64,000 nucleotides of DNA, from positions 27,608,093 to 27,672,092 of the forward strand of contig CM070719.1 of assembly GCA_036346275.1 (NCBI GenBank), given 5' to 3'. Numbering within the stretch: the stretch's first letter is position 1; every line of letters begins with the position of its first letter. The position numbers were made by a program, and so were the translations under genes. Shown here piece after piece: positions 22,470 through 33,875 of the stretch. The DNA is from Otatea glauca (lineage: Eukaryota; Streptophyta; Magnoliopsida; Poales; Poaceae). Below the pieces are notes generated by a model, which ran no database searches, was not told the origin of the DNA, and saw nothing but the letters and a program-made list of their open reading frames with translations.

Positions 22470-23806
22470 TCATCCTTTTCTCCCATGTACATGTGATTCA
22501 AACCTGAGAACAAGCAATGTGTTCCCATTAGGTAGTAAACAATTCTCACTAATAGTATGATTGCAATCATTAAGGAACAGATTCACCTCTTGTTGCATTT
22601 GTTTCAATCGAGCTCTTGTCATAGGACCTTTGTGTGTAGTATTGGCATCAACAATTTGAGAGGGACTTATAGCGTCAACCAAGTCTGCCCCATGACTAAG
22701 AGAATGAGTGCTGTTGGGGATATCCTCATCATCCTCCCCCTCTTCAAAAGGAGTCGTCCTCGACTCTGTTTCTTCCAAGCCAAAGAATGGTGATAAATCT
22801 GCGACGTTGAAGGTAGTGCTCACTACATAGTCATCGCCAGGGAGCGCAATCTTGTAAGCATTATCATTAATCTTCTCAAGAACTCGGAAAGGGCCATCAC
22901 CACGAGGCATTAGCTTGGACTTGCGCTTCTGAGGAAATCGTTCCTTTCTCAAATGCACCCATACTAAATCTCCTGGTTGGAAAAGTAACTTCTTGCGATG
23001 CCTATTCGCCTTTGAAGCATAGCACTTTACTTTCTTTTCAATCTCTTCGTTGGTCTTCACGTGAATTTTCTTCACATAATCAGCTCTCTTTGAGGCCTCC
23101 ATGTTAACTCGCTCTTGCAATGGTGGAGGCAGCAGATCAAGTGGGGTGATTGGTTTGAAACCATACACCACCTCAAAAGGACACATTTTGGTGGTGGAAT
23201 GCACAGCTCTGTTGTAGGCAAACTCCACATGAGGCAAACAATCTTCCCACTCCCTCAAGTTCTTCTTGATCATTGTGCACAACAACATGGACAGGGTGTG
23301 ATTAACAACCTCTGTTTGTCCATCAGTTTGTGGGTAACAAGTTGTGGAAAATAACAACTTTGTCCCAAGTTTGGCCCATAAGGTCTTCCAAAAACAGCTC
23401 ATGAACTTCACATCTCGGTCAGAAACAATTATCATCGGCACGCTATGCAATCTCACAACTTCCCTGAAAAACAAATCAGCTACATGCGACGCATCGTCGC
23501 TCTTGTGACAGGGAATAAAGTGTGCCATTTTAAAAAACATATCCACCACTACAAAAACTGAATCCCTCCCCTCTTAGTTCTAGGCAATCCTAACACAAAA
23601 TCCATACTAATATCCTCCCAAGGTGCATTAGGAACAGGAAGTGGGGTATACAAACCGTGGGGGTTCAGTTTTGATTTGGCCTTGTGACATGTTGTACATC
23701 GCTGCACAAACTTCTCAACATCGCGTCTCATCTTGGGCCAATAGAAGTGGTCGCTGAGCAGCAAGTACATCTTCTCTCGTCCAAAATGACCCATCAATCC
23801 ACCCAT
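22470..23806 (-). pseudogene. Gypsy-3 integrase
   Basis: The zinc-binding part is at 23806-23549 (GHFGREKMYLLL, FYWPKMRRDV, C-T-T-C). The core follows in another frame from about 23549 (MAHFIPCHK, VSDRDVKF, TTCYPQTDGQTEVVNHTL). The C-terminal part has FQPGDLVWVHLRKERFP and FNVADLSPF. The D-D-35-E residues seem present, but the frame break between the zinc and core parts splits the protein. Confidence 0.8.
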
Positions 23807-23815
23807 ATGGGATTC

Positions 23816-24400
23816 CTACAATAAAAGCAAACGAATGGATGAGTCTGGGACACACAACTTGTTAGCACGAAATAAGAATCCATCATGCACATGGAACTTT
23901 TCCCAACCCTTCCCATTTTGGCATTTTAGGTATGGTTCAGCAAAAACATGATCAGAAGGGTATAATGCTCGTAAATTTTCTAATCCAGGAACCTTTACAT
24001 CCAATTGGTTCAGCAAAATAACCTTACGAGATAAAGCATCAGCAACAATATTTTCTTTCCCTTTCTTATATTTCACAAGATATGGAAAAGATTCAATAAA
24101 TTCTACCCATTTAGCATGCCTACGGTTCAGTTTGGCTTGGCCTTTCAAATACTTTAAAGCTTCATGATCAGAATGAATGATAAACTCTTTAGGCCAAAGA
24201 TAATGTTGCCAAGTCTCAAGAACACGAACAAGAGCATACAATTCCTTATCATACACAGGGTAATTTAGTTGAGCTCCTCCTAGCTTCTCACTAAAGTAAG
24301 CCACTGGTTTTCCTTCTTGCATTAGAACACCTCCAATGCCCAAACCACTGGCATCACATTCGATATCAAATGATTTGTTAAAATCAGGTAGAACAAGCAA
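23816..24400 (-). pseudogene. Gypsy-3 RNase H
   Basis: A 194-codon frame with FDIECDASGLGIGGVLMQEG, KPVAYFSEKL, YALVRVLETWQHYL, HSDHEALKYL and VADALSRK. This is a gypsy RNase H followed by the pre-integrase linker. It is separated from RT by a stop near 24460. Confidence 0.85.
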
Positions 24401-24439
24401 AGGTGCTTCAGTTAGACATTTCTTGAGTTCTTGAAAAGC

Positions 24440-25396
24440 ACTTTCTTGCGACTTACCCTAGACAAAGTCAATACCTTTCTTGGTGAGCTCGTTCAAAGGA
24501 GCAGCGATGGTGCTGAAATTCTTCACAAAACGCCGATAGAAACCAGCAAGACCATGAAAGTTTCTCACTTGGCTGGCATTGGTAGGCGTAGGCCAATTTT
24601 TGATAGCCTCAACTTTAGATTCATCAACTTCTACTCTCTACGCAGAAACAACAAAGCCCAAAAACACAACCTTGTTTGTGCAAAACGTGCACTTCTCCAT
24701 GTTAGCATACAATCTCTCATATCTAAGTACTTTCAACACTTGTTTAATATGCTCTACATGCTCTTCCATAGTGCGGCTATATATCAGAATGTCATCAAAA
24801 TAAACCACAACAAATTTCCCAATGAAAGCTCTCAAAATATGATTCATTAAGCGCATGAATGTGCTAGGTGCATTAGTCAAACCAAAGGGCATTACTAACC
24901 ATTCATATAAACCTGATTTTGTTTTAAAAGCAGTCTTCCATTCATCCCCTTCTTTCATCCTAATCTGATGGTACCCACTACGCAAATCAATTTTAGAGAA
25001 TATAACAGCACCGCTAAGTTCATCCAGCATATCATCAAGTCTAGGGATGGGATGTCGATACCGAATAGTAGCCCTACAGTCAACGCACATTGTCCATGTA
25101 CGATCTTTCTTAGGGACAAGGATAACAGGGACAGCACAGGGGCTAAGACTTTCTCGCACATACCCTTTATCTAGAAGCTCCTGCACCTGTCGTTGAATCT
25201 CCTTTGTTTGTTCAGGGTCGGTCCGGTATGGTGGTCTGTTAGGAAGGGAAACTGCTAGGATGAGGTCGATCTGATGTTCAATTCCACGAAGTGGAGGTAG
25301 ACCAGTGGGTATCTCTTCCGGAAACACATCTTCAAAGTCCTGCAACACACTAGAAACAACACTAGGAAGAGGAGTTAAGTTATTAGTAGAAAGCAT
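24440..25396 (-). pseudogene. Gypsy-3 reverse transcriptase
   Basis: A 252-codon frame (25396-24638) has GIEHQIDL, LDKGYVRESLSPCAVPVILV, KIDLRSGYHQIRM and the catalytic box VVYFDDILIYS. The following bases keep RT/RNase H connection motifs (KNWPTPT, FYRRFVKNFSTIAAPL) but in a broken frame. Confidence 0.85.
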
Positions 25397-25404
25397 TGCA
25401 TCCT

Positions 25405-26072
25405 TTATGCAAAGAAGACAAAATGCACCATTTTGGGGTTATCTCTCACTTCCTTCATCTCAGATTTAGTGGCTATCATAACTAATTTCTGCTTCTCACT
25501 CTTCCTCTTTCCATTCAAGCTTGCTTTGTGGCCCTCACTCACCAATTTGTGGATGGCAGTCATCTTCTTCTTCTCATGCTGATCCGCACTTATCTTCTTT
25601 ACTTCAATCTTCCTTTGCATGTTTGCTGCTATAATTTGATTTGGTGTCATGGGTAGCAGCTTGATGCCTTTACCTTGCAATTGAAAGCATAGGTGTTGTC
25701 ACAGCCTTCACGTAGAACACTTCTATCAAATTGCCATGGTCGCCCCAATAGCAAGTGACAAACAATCATGGGCACAACATCGCAATCAACGGTATCAGTG
25801 TAATCATGTATACTGAAAGTAACTCTCACCTAGTACTGCACCTTCACATCGTCACAATCGCTAAACCACTGCACATGGTAGGGGTGAGGATGCTTCATCA
25901 GGGTCAGCCCAAGCTTCTCACACATTTGCATGCTAGCAAGGTTGTGGCAGCTACCACCATCAATTATCAACTTAATCAGCTTGTCATTCACTTTAGCTTG
26001 GGTCTGGAATAGGTTGAATCGTTGCGCATGTTCTTCATTTTTGATCTGAACACTTAGTGTTTTGGTGACCAC
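25405..26072 (-). pseudogene. Gypsy-3 protease and linker
   Basis: Minus-strand frames contain KLIIDGGSCHNLASMQMCEKL (aspartic protease, DGGS active site) and, after a stop, VPMIVCHLLLGRPWQFDR, then a Lys-rich linker (25680-25405). The protease is split by a stop near 25830. Confidence 0.75.
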
Positions 26073-27468
26073 AATGATGTGACTAGCCTCAAAAGGATAT
26101 GCCTTGTACTCATCTGCATTCTCCTCTTCGGTGTCATCAAACTTTCCACTCTCGCCTGATGAATCTCATCTTCACTAGCTGATTCATACTCACCCTCCTC
26201 GGTGACAAGCATTGCACGATTATTTGGACATTCCTTGACAACATGGCCACGCCCTAAGCACTTGAAACACTGGATAGAGCTACTCTTGGAGGTAGATCCC
26301 ACAGACGAGGCAGCACATGATTACTGGTTTTGGTGTCTTATTCTCACTAGATGAGGGTGCTGATTTTGCAAAAGATCCAGATCGAGGAAAAAAGTTGCTG
26401 CTCGGGTTGGGTGAATAGGTGCCTCGTCCCAAACTGAATTTTGCGCTTTCTGAGGATCCTGGTGGCACCCTTAAACTGAATGTTGATGCCTTTGCTGGTC
26501 TAGCATCGTCTTGCAATTGCCTCTCTGCCTTTTGTGCTATGTGCACTAGCTCTACTACATTGTTGTAGGTCTGAAATTCCACAACGCGCCTAATTGTCTT
26601 ATTAAGACCAAACAGAAAACGGGACATGGATTGCTCTTCATCTTCATGCACACATGCTCTAACATTGCTTGCTCCATCTCCTTATAGTATTCTTCCACCG
26701 AACGGTTTCCTTGTCTCAAGTTCTGCAGCTTGTCAAAAAGGTCTCGTTTGTAATGCTTAGGAACAAACCGTGCTCTCATTTCTCTTCTCATTTCTGCCCA
26801 TGATAACACTGGAAGCTCTCTATTCTCCTCACGTTGATTCTGAACTTGTTCCCACCAGATTAGAGCATATCCATCAAACTCCAATGATGCCATGGCTAAC
26901 TTCTTCTCCTCTGAATAATTGTGCATGCGAATATCTTGTCAACCTTTAACTCCCTGTGAGATATACATCGTGGTCGAAGTGCCTTCAAACTTGGGAATGC
27001 TGAACTTGAGTTTGCCAAATCTCTCCTCATTGGGCTGATTGTCGCCGTTGCGGCCGCGACGAGGATAGTAATCGTTGCGTTGCAACACAAAAGGTTCAGG
27101 TTGAGCTACTCCATATGCAGCGGCACCTCCACGTCCACAGCCTCTCCCTTGGACATGAGCAAGACCGTTGCCGCTCCACCACGCCCGCCCGGTGGGCGAG
27201 CATGGATGATGAGCTTGGTCACGCTTTTCTTGTGCTTCTGTTGCACAGGCAGACTTCCTCATCGCCTCATCAAGCTCTTCTCCTTGCACACTTGGGTCAC
27301 CTTGATTGTGGTGGCTCCTTCTACCCTCAATGCCTTGACAACATCTTCAACAATTTCAGCGCGGACTTTGTTCATATTCTCATTGAGTTGATTGTTGAAT
27401 TCTCCTACCAACTGTTCAAGCTGAGTTTGCGTGACATAACTTGGTGTAACCTCTGGTTGGCCTGCCAT
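26054..27468 (-). pseudogene. Gypsy-3 gag
   Basis: It starts MAGQPEVTPSYVTQ at 27468. Fragments in different frames carry a Gly/Arg-rich segment, FGKLKFSIPKFEG, YALIWWEQVQNQ, MRARFVPKHYKRDLF, GNRSVEEYYKEM and a CCHC knuckle (CFKCLGRGHVVKEC near 26265). At least three frameshifts break it. Confidence 0.8.
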
Positions 27469-28082
27469 GGTTAGTGAAGAAAATATCCAAATTTACAAAA
27501 TCTTTTCAGGAAAGATGTAAAAAGGCTCCTTGCTCTAGCTTACCAACTGAAGTCTTATGCATCCTTACAGAGTTGCAACTGCACGCTCTCTAGTGGTAGT
27601 AAACAAGACATACGTGATAGATCAAGCGAAATTCAACGTCAAGGTGCTGCTAAAACAGAGACTTATTTGTGGAGCTTGGAAAGGTATTCCTGTTCTATGT
27701 AATCTGAAACACTAGTTATTGCAAGGCTAAGTAATAATCCAATGAATGCAAAGCTTAGTTGCTGATCCAGATATATGTGAAATTTTGGGAACAACTCAAC
27801 ACGCAATGGTAATGAGACTTGTGCAACCAAGGAAAAGAGCCATTCACAAACTGAAAATTTATAGCAAAGCTCTTGTTGCACAAGTGCAGGGAGGGACGCT
27901 AGCTAATTGCTCAAAGTTTCAGTCAGGCTTGATGATGTGCACAAAAGGATTTTAACTCAACTAGAGCAGGTGTGACAAACTGAGATTGCAATACTGATCA
28001 CATCACTTTTATTTTCTTTCTACTCTTTGTTTTTACTTTTGCTACTGTGACCATCACCCAGATGTAGATATGTAGTTTTGCT

Positions 28083-28095
28083 GCTCAGAATAACA
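28083..28095 (-). other. Degenerate primer binding site of Gypsy-3
   Basis: The plus strand reads GCTCAGAATAACA against the canonical GCTCTGATACCA, with one insertion and a few substitutions. It sits two bases from the LTR border. Confidence 0.5.
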
Positions 28096-28097
28096 GA

Positions 28098-28449
28098 TGA
28101 TGCGGGGGTATTGCCCGATCTTCTCGACGTAGGATTGGGGGGACTTGACCCATGCAACCTGACGAACCGATGGCACCAACCGCTGCTCAAGCAACAACCT
28201 GTGACAAATGAATTTCGCCCAACTACACGATTTGGTCTTTGTCTACTTGACCACGGAAAGTAGACGCTGTTGCAGCTGCAAATGCAAAGGAATACACAAG
28301 AACAACAGCTAGAACATGCAAATCTCTCAATCTCCAAGGGGTGGCTGCTGCACACTCAAACCTTAGAGACAAGAAATGGGGGCTGCTGGTTCAAATTCGT
28401 GGTTAACCCTAGAAGGGAGGTTACAGGTGGGTATATATAGTGAGGGCAA
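28098..28449 (-). repeat. 5' LTR of Gypsy-3, truncated upstream of its TATA box
   Basis: It matches the left LTR from TGATGCGGG through the TATATATA box (28432-28439) and ends about ten bases beyond. The roughly 310-base U3 present at 22110-22419 is absent, and the sequence switches to Copia-1 gag. Confidence 0.8.
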
Positions 28450-28800
28450 GAATGACAAATTAAAAGGGGAAGAGACAATTCATAGTGGAAAAGTAAAAGT
28501 AAGGGCTAGGGGCTTCCAGAAGTAATGCTGCAAACCCTGAATAACCCTGTTTTATGTATGGATGCACTGGTAATTGGTCATGCAACTATCGCATTCCGAA
28601 GCATGTGGTAGACCTTTACATGTAATCCACTAGAAAACTAAATAAGACCTGGGGAAATAATATTAAGTCATACTTCACCGTTCAACCTGTTGTTGATACG
28701 AATGTTGAGAAATGTGATGATATGATTCTTGATATTATTGAGTTCGAAGAGTCCCAGGAGGGCACCTACATCTCATATGGAGACCTAGATTAGTCTCATT
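28450..28800 (+). pseudogene. Copia-1 gag C-terminal remnant
   Basis: Plus-strand translation recovers a nucleocapsid knuckle (C-F-M-Y-G-C-T-G-N-W-S-C, then PKHVVDLY) near 28550-28620, followed by acidic DDMILDIIEFEE. Stops interrupt it. The N-terminal 200 or so residues of gag are missing between the leader and this point. Confidence 0.65.
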
Positions 28801-29119
28801 AATATCCCTTCACTTTGCTAAGTCGATGTCACATATTCCTTACAAGTCTCCTTATCAGTTTAGCCCTAGTTCCTGAATGAACATTTGGTCTACGCTCCTG
28901 TTGAGCGATTATCATTCAAAAATTGGATAAATTGATATTTCCCAGATTTTTGATTAATTGTGCTATGTTTGTTCTATATTCTACAATTTGTTTCTGATGC
29001 AACAATTATTTGATTGTTAAATCATACTTCCAATATAGAACATAGTATAATCTGATGGTGGAGGAGAAAATCTGTCTAGAAGACAGTTGTACCACACTAA
29101 GTGAATTGAAAATATTATG

Positions 29120-30300
29120 ACTATCGCTAGAAGCGATACTCTCATAGTTGGCACTGGAAGTATGTGATATTATACCCTAAGTCTAGTCGTACTCCCTTAA
29201 GTTTTAAAGACATTGGTCTGAATCGTTTCCATATAGAGACAAAGAATGAGGATGGTACAGAATACCTACTCATGACTAAGTTTAATGGGTGTAATAAACG
29301 TGTGGTTAAAAAGCTTCATTCATTCTTCTCCAGATTATACTATGCACATATAAAACCTGAAGTTTGTGTTGCGATGAAAACCCAGAAATTTTTTAAGATC
29401 TAGCAGATCGACTGGGTTACCTTGAGTTGAATAGTATAAGAAGAATAATTAATAATTCTGCTGGCCATAGCATAAAGTCTTTCCTAGACCTGAAGTTTTC
29501 TTATACCCTGGTTGTGCTAAAGAAAAGCTCATTCTTAGATCTTCTTACCTAAAAAGTTAGGGAAGAATCACTGAATTTCCTGGAGAAAATTCAAAGTGAT
29601 ATCTATGGAACTGTTTAGTCCCTGTCGGCTCCTTTAAGAAATTTTATGGTACTGATAGATGCTTCTACTAGATGGTCCTATGCATATCTCTTATGTATTA
29701 GGAACCATGCTTCTGCCCAAATTATTAAGTTAAGAGCCTACTTCCAGAAGAAAGGATCAAGTCTATTCAAATAGACAATGCTAGCGAGTTTACCTCAAAA
29801 GCATTTAATGATTGTTGTATGACTCTGGGAGTTAATGTAGAGCATCTCGTACTTAATGTCTATACTTAAAATGGCCTTGCAGAGTCATTATATTAAAAGA
29901 ATAAAAACTTATTGCTTGACTGCTCTTGCAGAATAGTAGGCTTTTCACCAGTTGTTGGGGCTACGTAGTGCTGCATACTGCTGTATTAATTCAACTCAGA
30001 CCAACTGCACATCATGAAATTTCTCCATTGCAGATAGTGCGTGGAAAAGAATTAAGTATTTCCCATCTGCGAAAATTTGGTTGTACTGTATACATGCCAA
30101 TCTCTCCACCATAGCGTACCACCATGGGACCTTACCGAAAGTTGAGGATCTATGTAGGTTATGAATCTCCGTCATGTATTAAAATACCTAGAGCATATGA
30201 CAGGGGATCTGTATATGGCTCGGTACGCTGATTGTACTAAGGACATTTTTCGGCATTAGGGGGAGATAAGTACCACATTAGAGAATGCCGAGTTCTTAGA
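29120..30300 (+). pseudogene. Copia-1 protease end, pre-integrase and integrase remnants
   Basis: YPKSSRTPLSFKDIGLNRFHIETKNE with KLHSFFSRLYYAHI (29164-29403) is the typical copia segment before integrase. After stops, integrase-core words appear: EKIQSDIYG, DASTRWSYAYL, IQIDNASEFTSKAF, QLRPTAHHEISPLQ, LRKFGCTVYMPISPP (29926-30114). Frame changes and stops are frequent. Confidence 0.75.
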
Positions 30301-30959
30301 TCCACGCACTATAAAGACCGAACTTGAAGTTTGGAGGATAATAAATCTGTAATAAATAAGCTTATAATCTGCCAAATGCCTTCACTGTTTATAAGGGAGT
30401 GAAAAGATCTCATATACCTACAGTATATGCACCTGAAAGAGTGGAAATACCCTAGAAGGATATTGAACCCACTCTTGACCTTCATGATAAAAAGAGGGGG
30501 AGGCCTCTAGGTGCACGGGACTCAATTCCACGGAGACATCTGCAGAAGTAGAGAACCAAACAAACGAGAACACTACCCATGACAGTGGAAGAAGCTCAAC
30601 CTAATGTTCTAAAATCACGAAGTGGGCTATCACGAGATGGTAACATCCTCAAGTGATCAATCTCGAAGATGATAACCCCAGCGTATATTTGTGCGCACAA
30701 TCCCACGCTGGGAAATAGGAACACCCAGACTCCATCGTTGTGGGAAATCACGAGGAGTTGGAAGAAATTTATAAAGAGATATCTCTGAAGTGATGCAGGA
30801 GAATTGTATAAAAGAAAGACTACAATTGTCGACATATAATTGCCTCTAAAATTGCTAAAGCTGGATCCAGAACCAAAGTCCATGGCAGAGTGCCAGAAGC
30901 ACTCAGATAGGGTCAAATGAAAAGAAGCAATTGAGGCAGCGCTCGCTTATTAAAAGGAA

Positions 30960-32450
30960 AGCTTTGGTCCCGTTGACCAAACATCTCCTAAAGTAATCCC
31001 TGTAGGATCAAATGGGTTTTTCATCCGTTAGAGAAATGAAATACCCAGGTGGTGAGATATAAAGCGAGGTTGGTAGCACAAGGGTTCACGCAGAGACCCG
31101 ACATCGATTACGATGAAATATATTCTCCTGTAAAGAGTGTAATAACGTTCCAAAATCTAAATATTAATGGCAGCAAGCTTAAACTTATCAATGCAGTTGA
31201 TAAATGAAGTGACCTCATATATATGGGTCACTGGATATGGATATTTACATGAGAATCCCTCAAGGAGTTACAATTCCGAATCTTAATAATCGCAACATGT
31301 ATAGCATCAAACTAAAGAGATCACTATACGGATTAAAACAGTCGGGGAGAATGTGGTATAACCGACTTAGTGAGTTCCTCCTTAAGAAGGAATATTGTCC
31401 TTGTGTGTTCATGAAGAAATCTCAAAATGGATTCTGTATCATCTCAGTATATGTTGATGATCTGAATATCATCGGAACCACAGAGGAGATAGAAGAAGCA
31501 AGTGCTTACCTCATGACAGAATTTTGAGATGAAAGATTTGGGTAAAACCAAATTTGCTTAGGCTTGCAACTAGAGCATTTTCCCAGAAGGAATTTTTGTA
31601 CACCAGTCTTCTATACCAAGAAGGTATTAAAAAGATTTAATATGGATAAATCGCATCCATTAAAACCCCATGGTCATAAGATCTCTTGAAGTGGATAAAG
31701 ACCCTCTTTCAGACCAAGGATGGAAAATGAGAAAGTCTTAGGACCTGAAGTCCCATACTGATGTATCTTGCAAATTACACAAGGCCAGATATTACATTCG
31801 CAGCAAATTTGCTAGCAAGACACAGTGCAGCTCCAACCAGAAGACATTGTGTTAGTATCAAGACTTTACTCATTTTCTCCAAGGTACTCAAGATCTTGGA
31901 TTGTTTTTCCAGAAGAACCAAGACTTAACAATAGTGGGATATATGGATGTTGGCTATCTGTCAAATCCCCACAGTGCCAAATCTAAGACTGATTTTGTAT
32001 TTCTCTGCGGTGGTACAGCCGTTTATTGGCAGTCTTTTTAAGTAGACCTTGGTAGCTACTTCTACCAACCACTCAGAGATTATAGCTTTATATTAAGCCT
32101 CAAGTGAATGTGTTTGGCTGAGATATGTGATTAACCATATCCAGAAGTCATGTGGTCTTAACACCGTCGATACCCCCACAATTATCATGAAGATAATGCT
32201 GCTTGTGTTGCATAAATGCAAATGGGTTATGTGGAAAGCAATATCACGAAGCATATTTTTCCTAAGTTTTCCTATCCTCATGAACTCCAGAAGAACGGTG
32301 AGGTAAAGATTTTGCAAACTAAGTCATGTGAAAATCTTGTAGATTTATTCACTAAGTTCTTGCCAAATTCTACATTTCAAAGATGTGTCAATGGCATTGG
32401 AATGAGACGACTTAGAGATATGCAAAGTTCAAGGGGAGTAAATCCTTGAA
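30960..32450 (+). pseudogene. Copia-1 reverse transcriptase and RNase H remnants
   Basis: Words include YKARLVAQGFTQRPDIDYDE-like sequence near 31060-31120, then MDIYMRIPQGVTIPN, SLYGLKQSGRMWYNRL and the catalytic YVDDLNIIG (31237-31527). RNase H words follow (GYMDVGYL near 31940; ILQTKSCENLVDLFTKFLP to RCVNGIGMRRL at 32216-32449). This YVDD and the RT-RH end position are copia features. Confidence 0.8.
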
Positions 32451-32691
32451 CCATGACCCTTTGCATGATCCTGAAGGTCATATTTTAAATCCTGAAGATT
32501 ATAAGTTCTACTCTTTTTCTCTTAGTGAGTTTTCCTGAAGTTTTCTCACATGGAGGTTTTTAATGAGGCAACTAGTGTAACACGGAGTGCGAGTGAAATG
32601 TACTCTTTTCTCCATCCTTTTTTCCCACTGGGTTTTTGGGAGGAGTTTTTAACGAGACATGTGCATTACGCGGTATTTGCCCAAGGGGGAG

Positions 32692-32930
32692 TGTTACGAG
32701 ATAAGATATTCTTAACCGTATTCGGTTGGACTCTATCTCTATATGTGGGTGAATCCGAATCTATCTCTTACTACCTTCTACTATATATTGGGCACCTCCT
32801 TGTATAAGAGATCAATCTAATAAAGCGAGAGAACTTTGCCCCCTACTTTGTGTGTGCTCCGGTTCTTGTTCTTGTGATTTCGTTGGCGTATGGTTGATTG
32901 ATCGTGGGTGAACGACTACGTTTTACAACA
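32692..32930 (+). repeat. 3' LTR of Copia-1
   Basis: It begins TGTTACGAG after a purine tract (AAGGGGGAG, 32683-32691) and ends TTTTACAACA before the CTCTC duplication. AATAAA lies at 32819-32824. Confidence 0.92.
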
Positions 32931-33024
32931 CTCTCAAACTTTTTTAGTCTTTTAGGCTGCTTTCTTTCTTCCAATCTTTTTTTCACATCAGGAAAGGTTG
33001 TAAGCAAATCTATATCTGTTTGTT

Positions 33025-33396
33025 GATTTTTAAGAAAATAATAAAATTTTTAAACAATTTACGAAAATAATACCCTGAAAAAACAAATACAAAAATACAC
33101 CCATGCCACAAAATGAATGGGTAACAGAATCTAAAAAATACACTGATGTCACAAAGTGAATGGGCGACGAAGGCTCAGTCGCCAAATGAATTGGTGACAG
33201 AAGCCTTTAAGTCAAATCAGCCTATCGATCAAATGAATCAATGACAAAATAATCTGTCAGCTAAATAAATCAGCGATAAAACAGACATATGTCGTCAATT
33301 CATTTGGCGACAGAAGCGACATTGGTGTATTTTTTTAATTGTTTTTTAAGGTATTATTTTTGTGAAATTATTTAAAATTTTATTATTTAAAAAATC
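33025..33396. mobile_element. Fold-back/MITE-like element with long inverted arms
   Basis: The left arm (about 33025-33100: AATAATAAAATTTTTAAACA...AATAATACC) and right arm (about 33325-33396) are inverted copies of roughly 65 bases. The middle has several copies of an AAATGAATxGGxGACAGAA word in both orientations. No transposase is present. Target duplication not resolved. Confidence 0.65.
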
Positions 33397-33426
33397 TATG
33401 TTTGTTAGTTTGGGTTAGTAATAATA

Positions 33427-33701
33427 CTTCCTTCGTTTCGGAATACATGTCATTCTAGTTTTTAAATTTTGTTTTTAAATACAAGTTAATCTACAATTTT
33501 AAAGTGAGTTTTTACTCTTTTCTCCTTGTATATCTCTACTCTTTAGTTATTTTCAATGCTATTTACTGTCATGGGCTAGAGTAAATAGTACTATCTAAAG
33601 AACATTAAGTAATCTAATAAAAATGATAATTAAGTCTTTTATACATGTGTCTTAGTAGAAATGTAATATCCTAGAAACGACGTATGTTTTGAAACGAAGG
33701 C
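33427..33701. mobile_element. Stowaway-like MITE
   Basis: Ends read CTTCCTTCGTTTCGG and GTTTTGAAACGAAGG, imperfect inverted repeats of the CTCCCTCCGTTT Stowaway type, flanked by TA (33425-33426 and 33702-33703). The interior is AT-rich and non-coding. Confidence 0.65.
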
Positions 33702-33861
33702 TAGCATCAGAATGCATGACTGTCCACAATAGATGTGCATACGCCTACGAATAGAATGTATACAACGGTGCATTGAAGAACACATTTGATCATATTATTA
33801 TGGGTATAGGTGATACCGCTGTAACACCCTTGTTTTTTTTATCACCATGGACCTAATGCCC

Positions 33862-33873
33862 GCTCTGATACCA
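33862..33873 (-). other. Primer binding site of Gypsy-4, inverted with the 5' LTR
   Basis: The plus strand reads GCTCTGATACCA, two bases left of the inverted LTR end at 33876. The minus strand therefore reads LTR-GT-TGGTATCAGAGC, the normal LTR-PBS junction, but facing away from gag-pol. Confidence 0.88.
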
Positions 33874-33875
33874 AC

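Larger units (their letters stand above)
21773..28449 (-). mobile_element. Gypsy-3: Ty3/gypsy element nested in Copia-1
   Basis: Minus-strand order: truncated 5' LTR (28449-28098), degenerate PBS (28095-28083), gag, protease, RT, RNase H, integrase, 3' LTR (22419-21773). The pol order PR-RT-RH-IN is gypsy. The integrase C-terminal part (LMPRGDGPFRVLEKINDNAY, FNVADLSPF) resembles CRM/Reina-type chromoviruses, but I do not see a chromodomain. The left flank ends in GCATT; the right target duplication is lost because the outer part of the 5' LTR is deleted. Many frameshifts make it defective. Confidence 0.88.
21171..32930 (+). mobile_element. Copia-1: Ty1/copia element carrying nested Gypsy-3
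   Basis: LTRs at 21171-21408 and 32692-32930 are direct repeats of about 238 bases, flanked by a perfect target duplication CTCTC (21166-21170 and 32931-32935). Between them, plus-strand remnants of gag, pre-integrase, integrase, RT and RNase H occur in copia order. Removing Gypsy-3 leaves about 5.1 kb, normal for a copia element. The insertion point is about 0.4 kb upstream of the DUF3755 start codon, in divergent orientation. Coding is full of stops and frameshifts. Confidence 0.92.
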
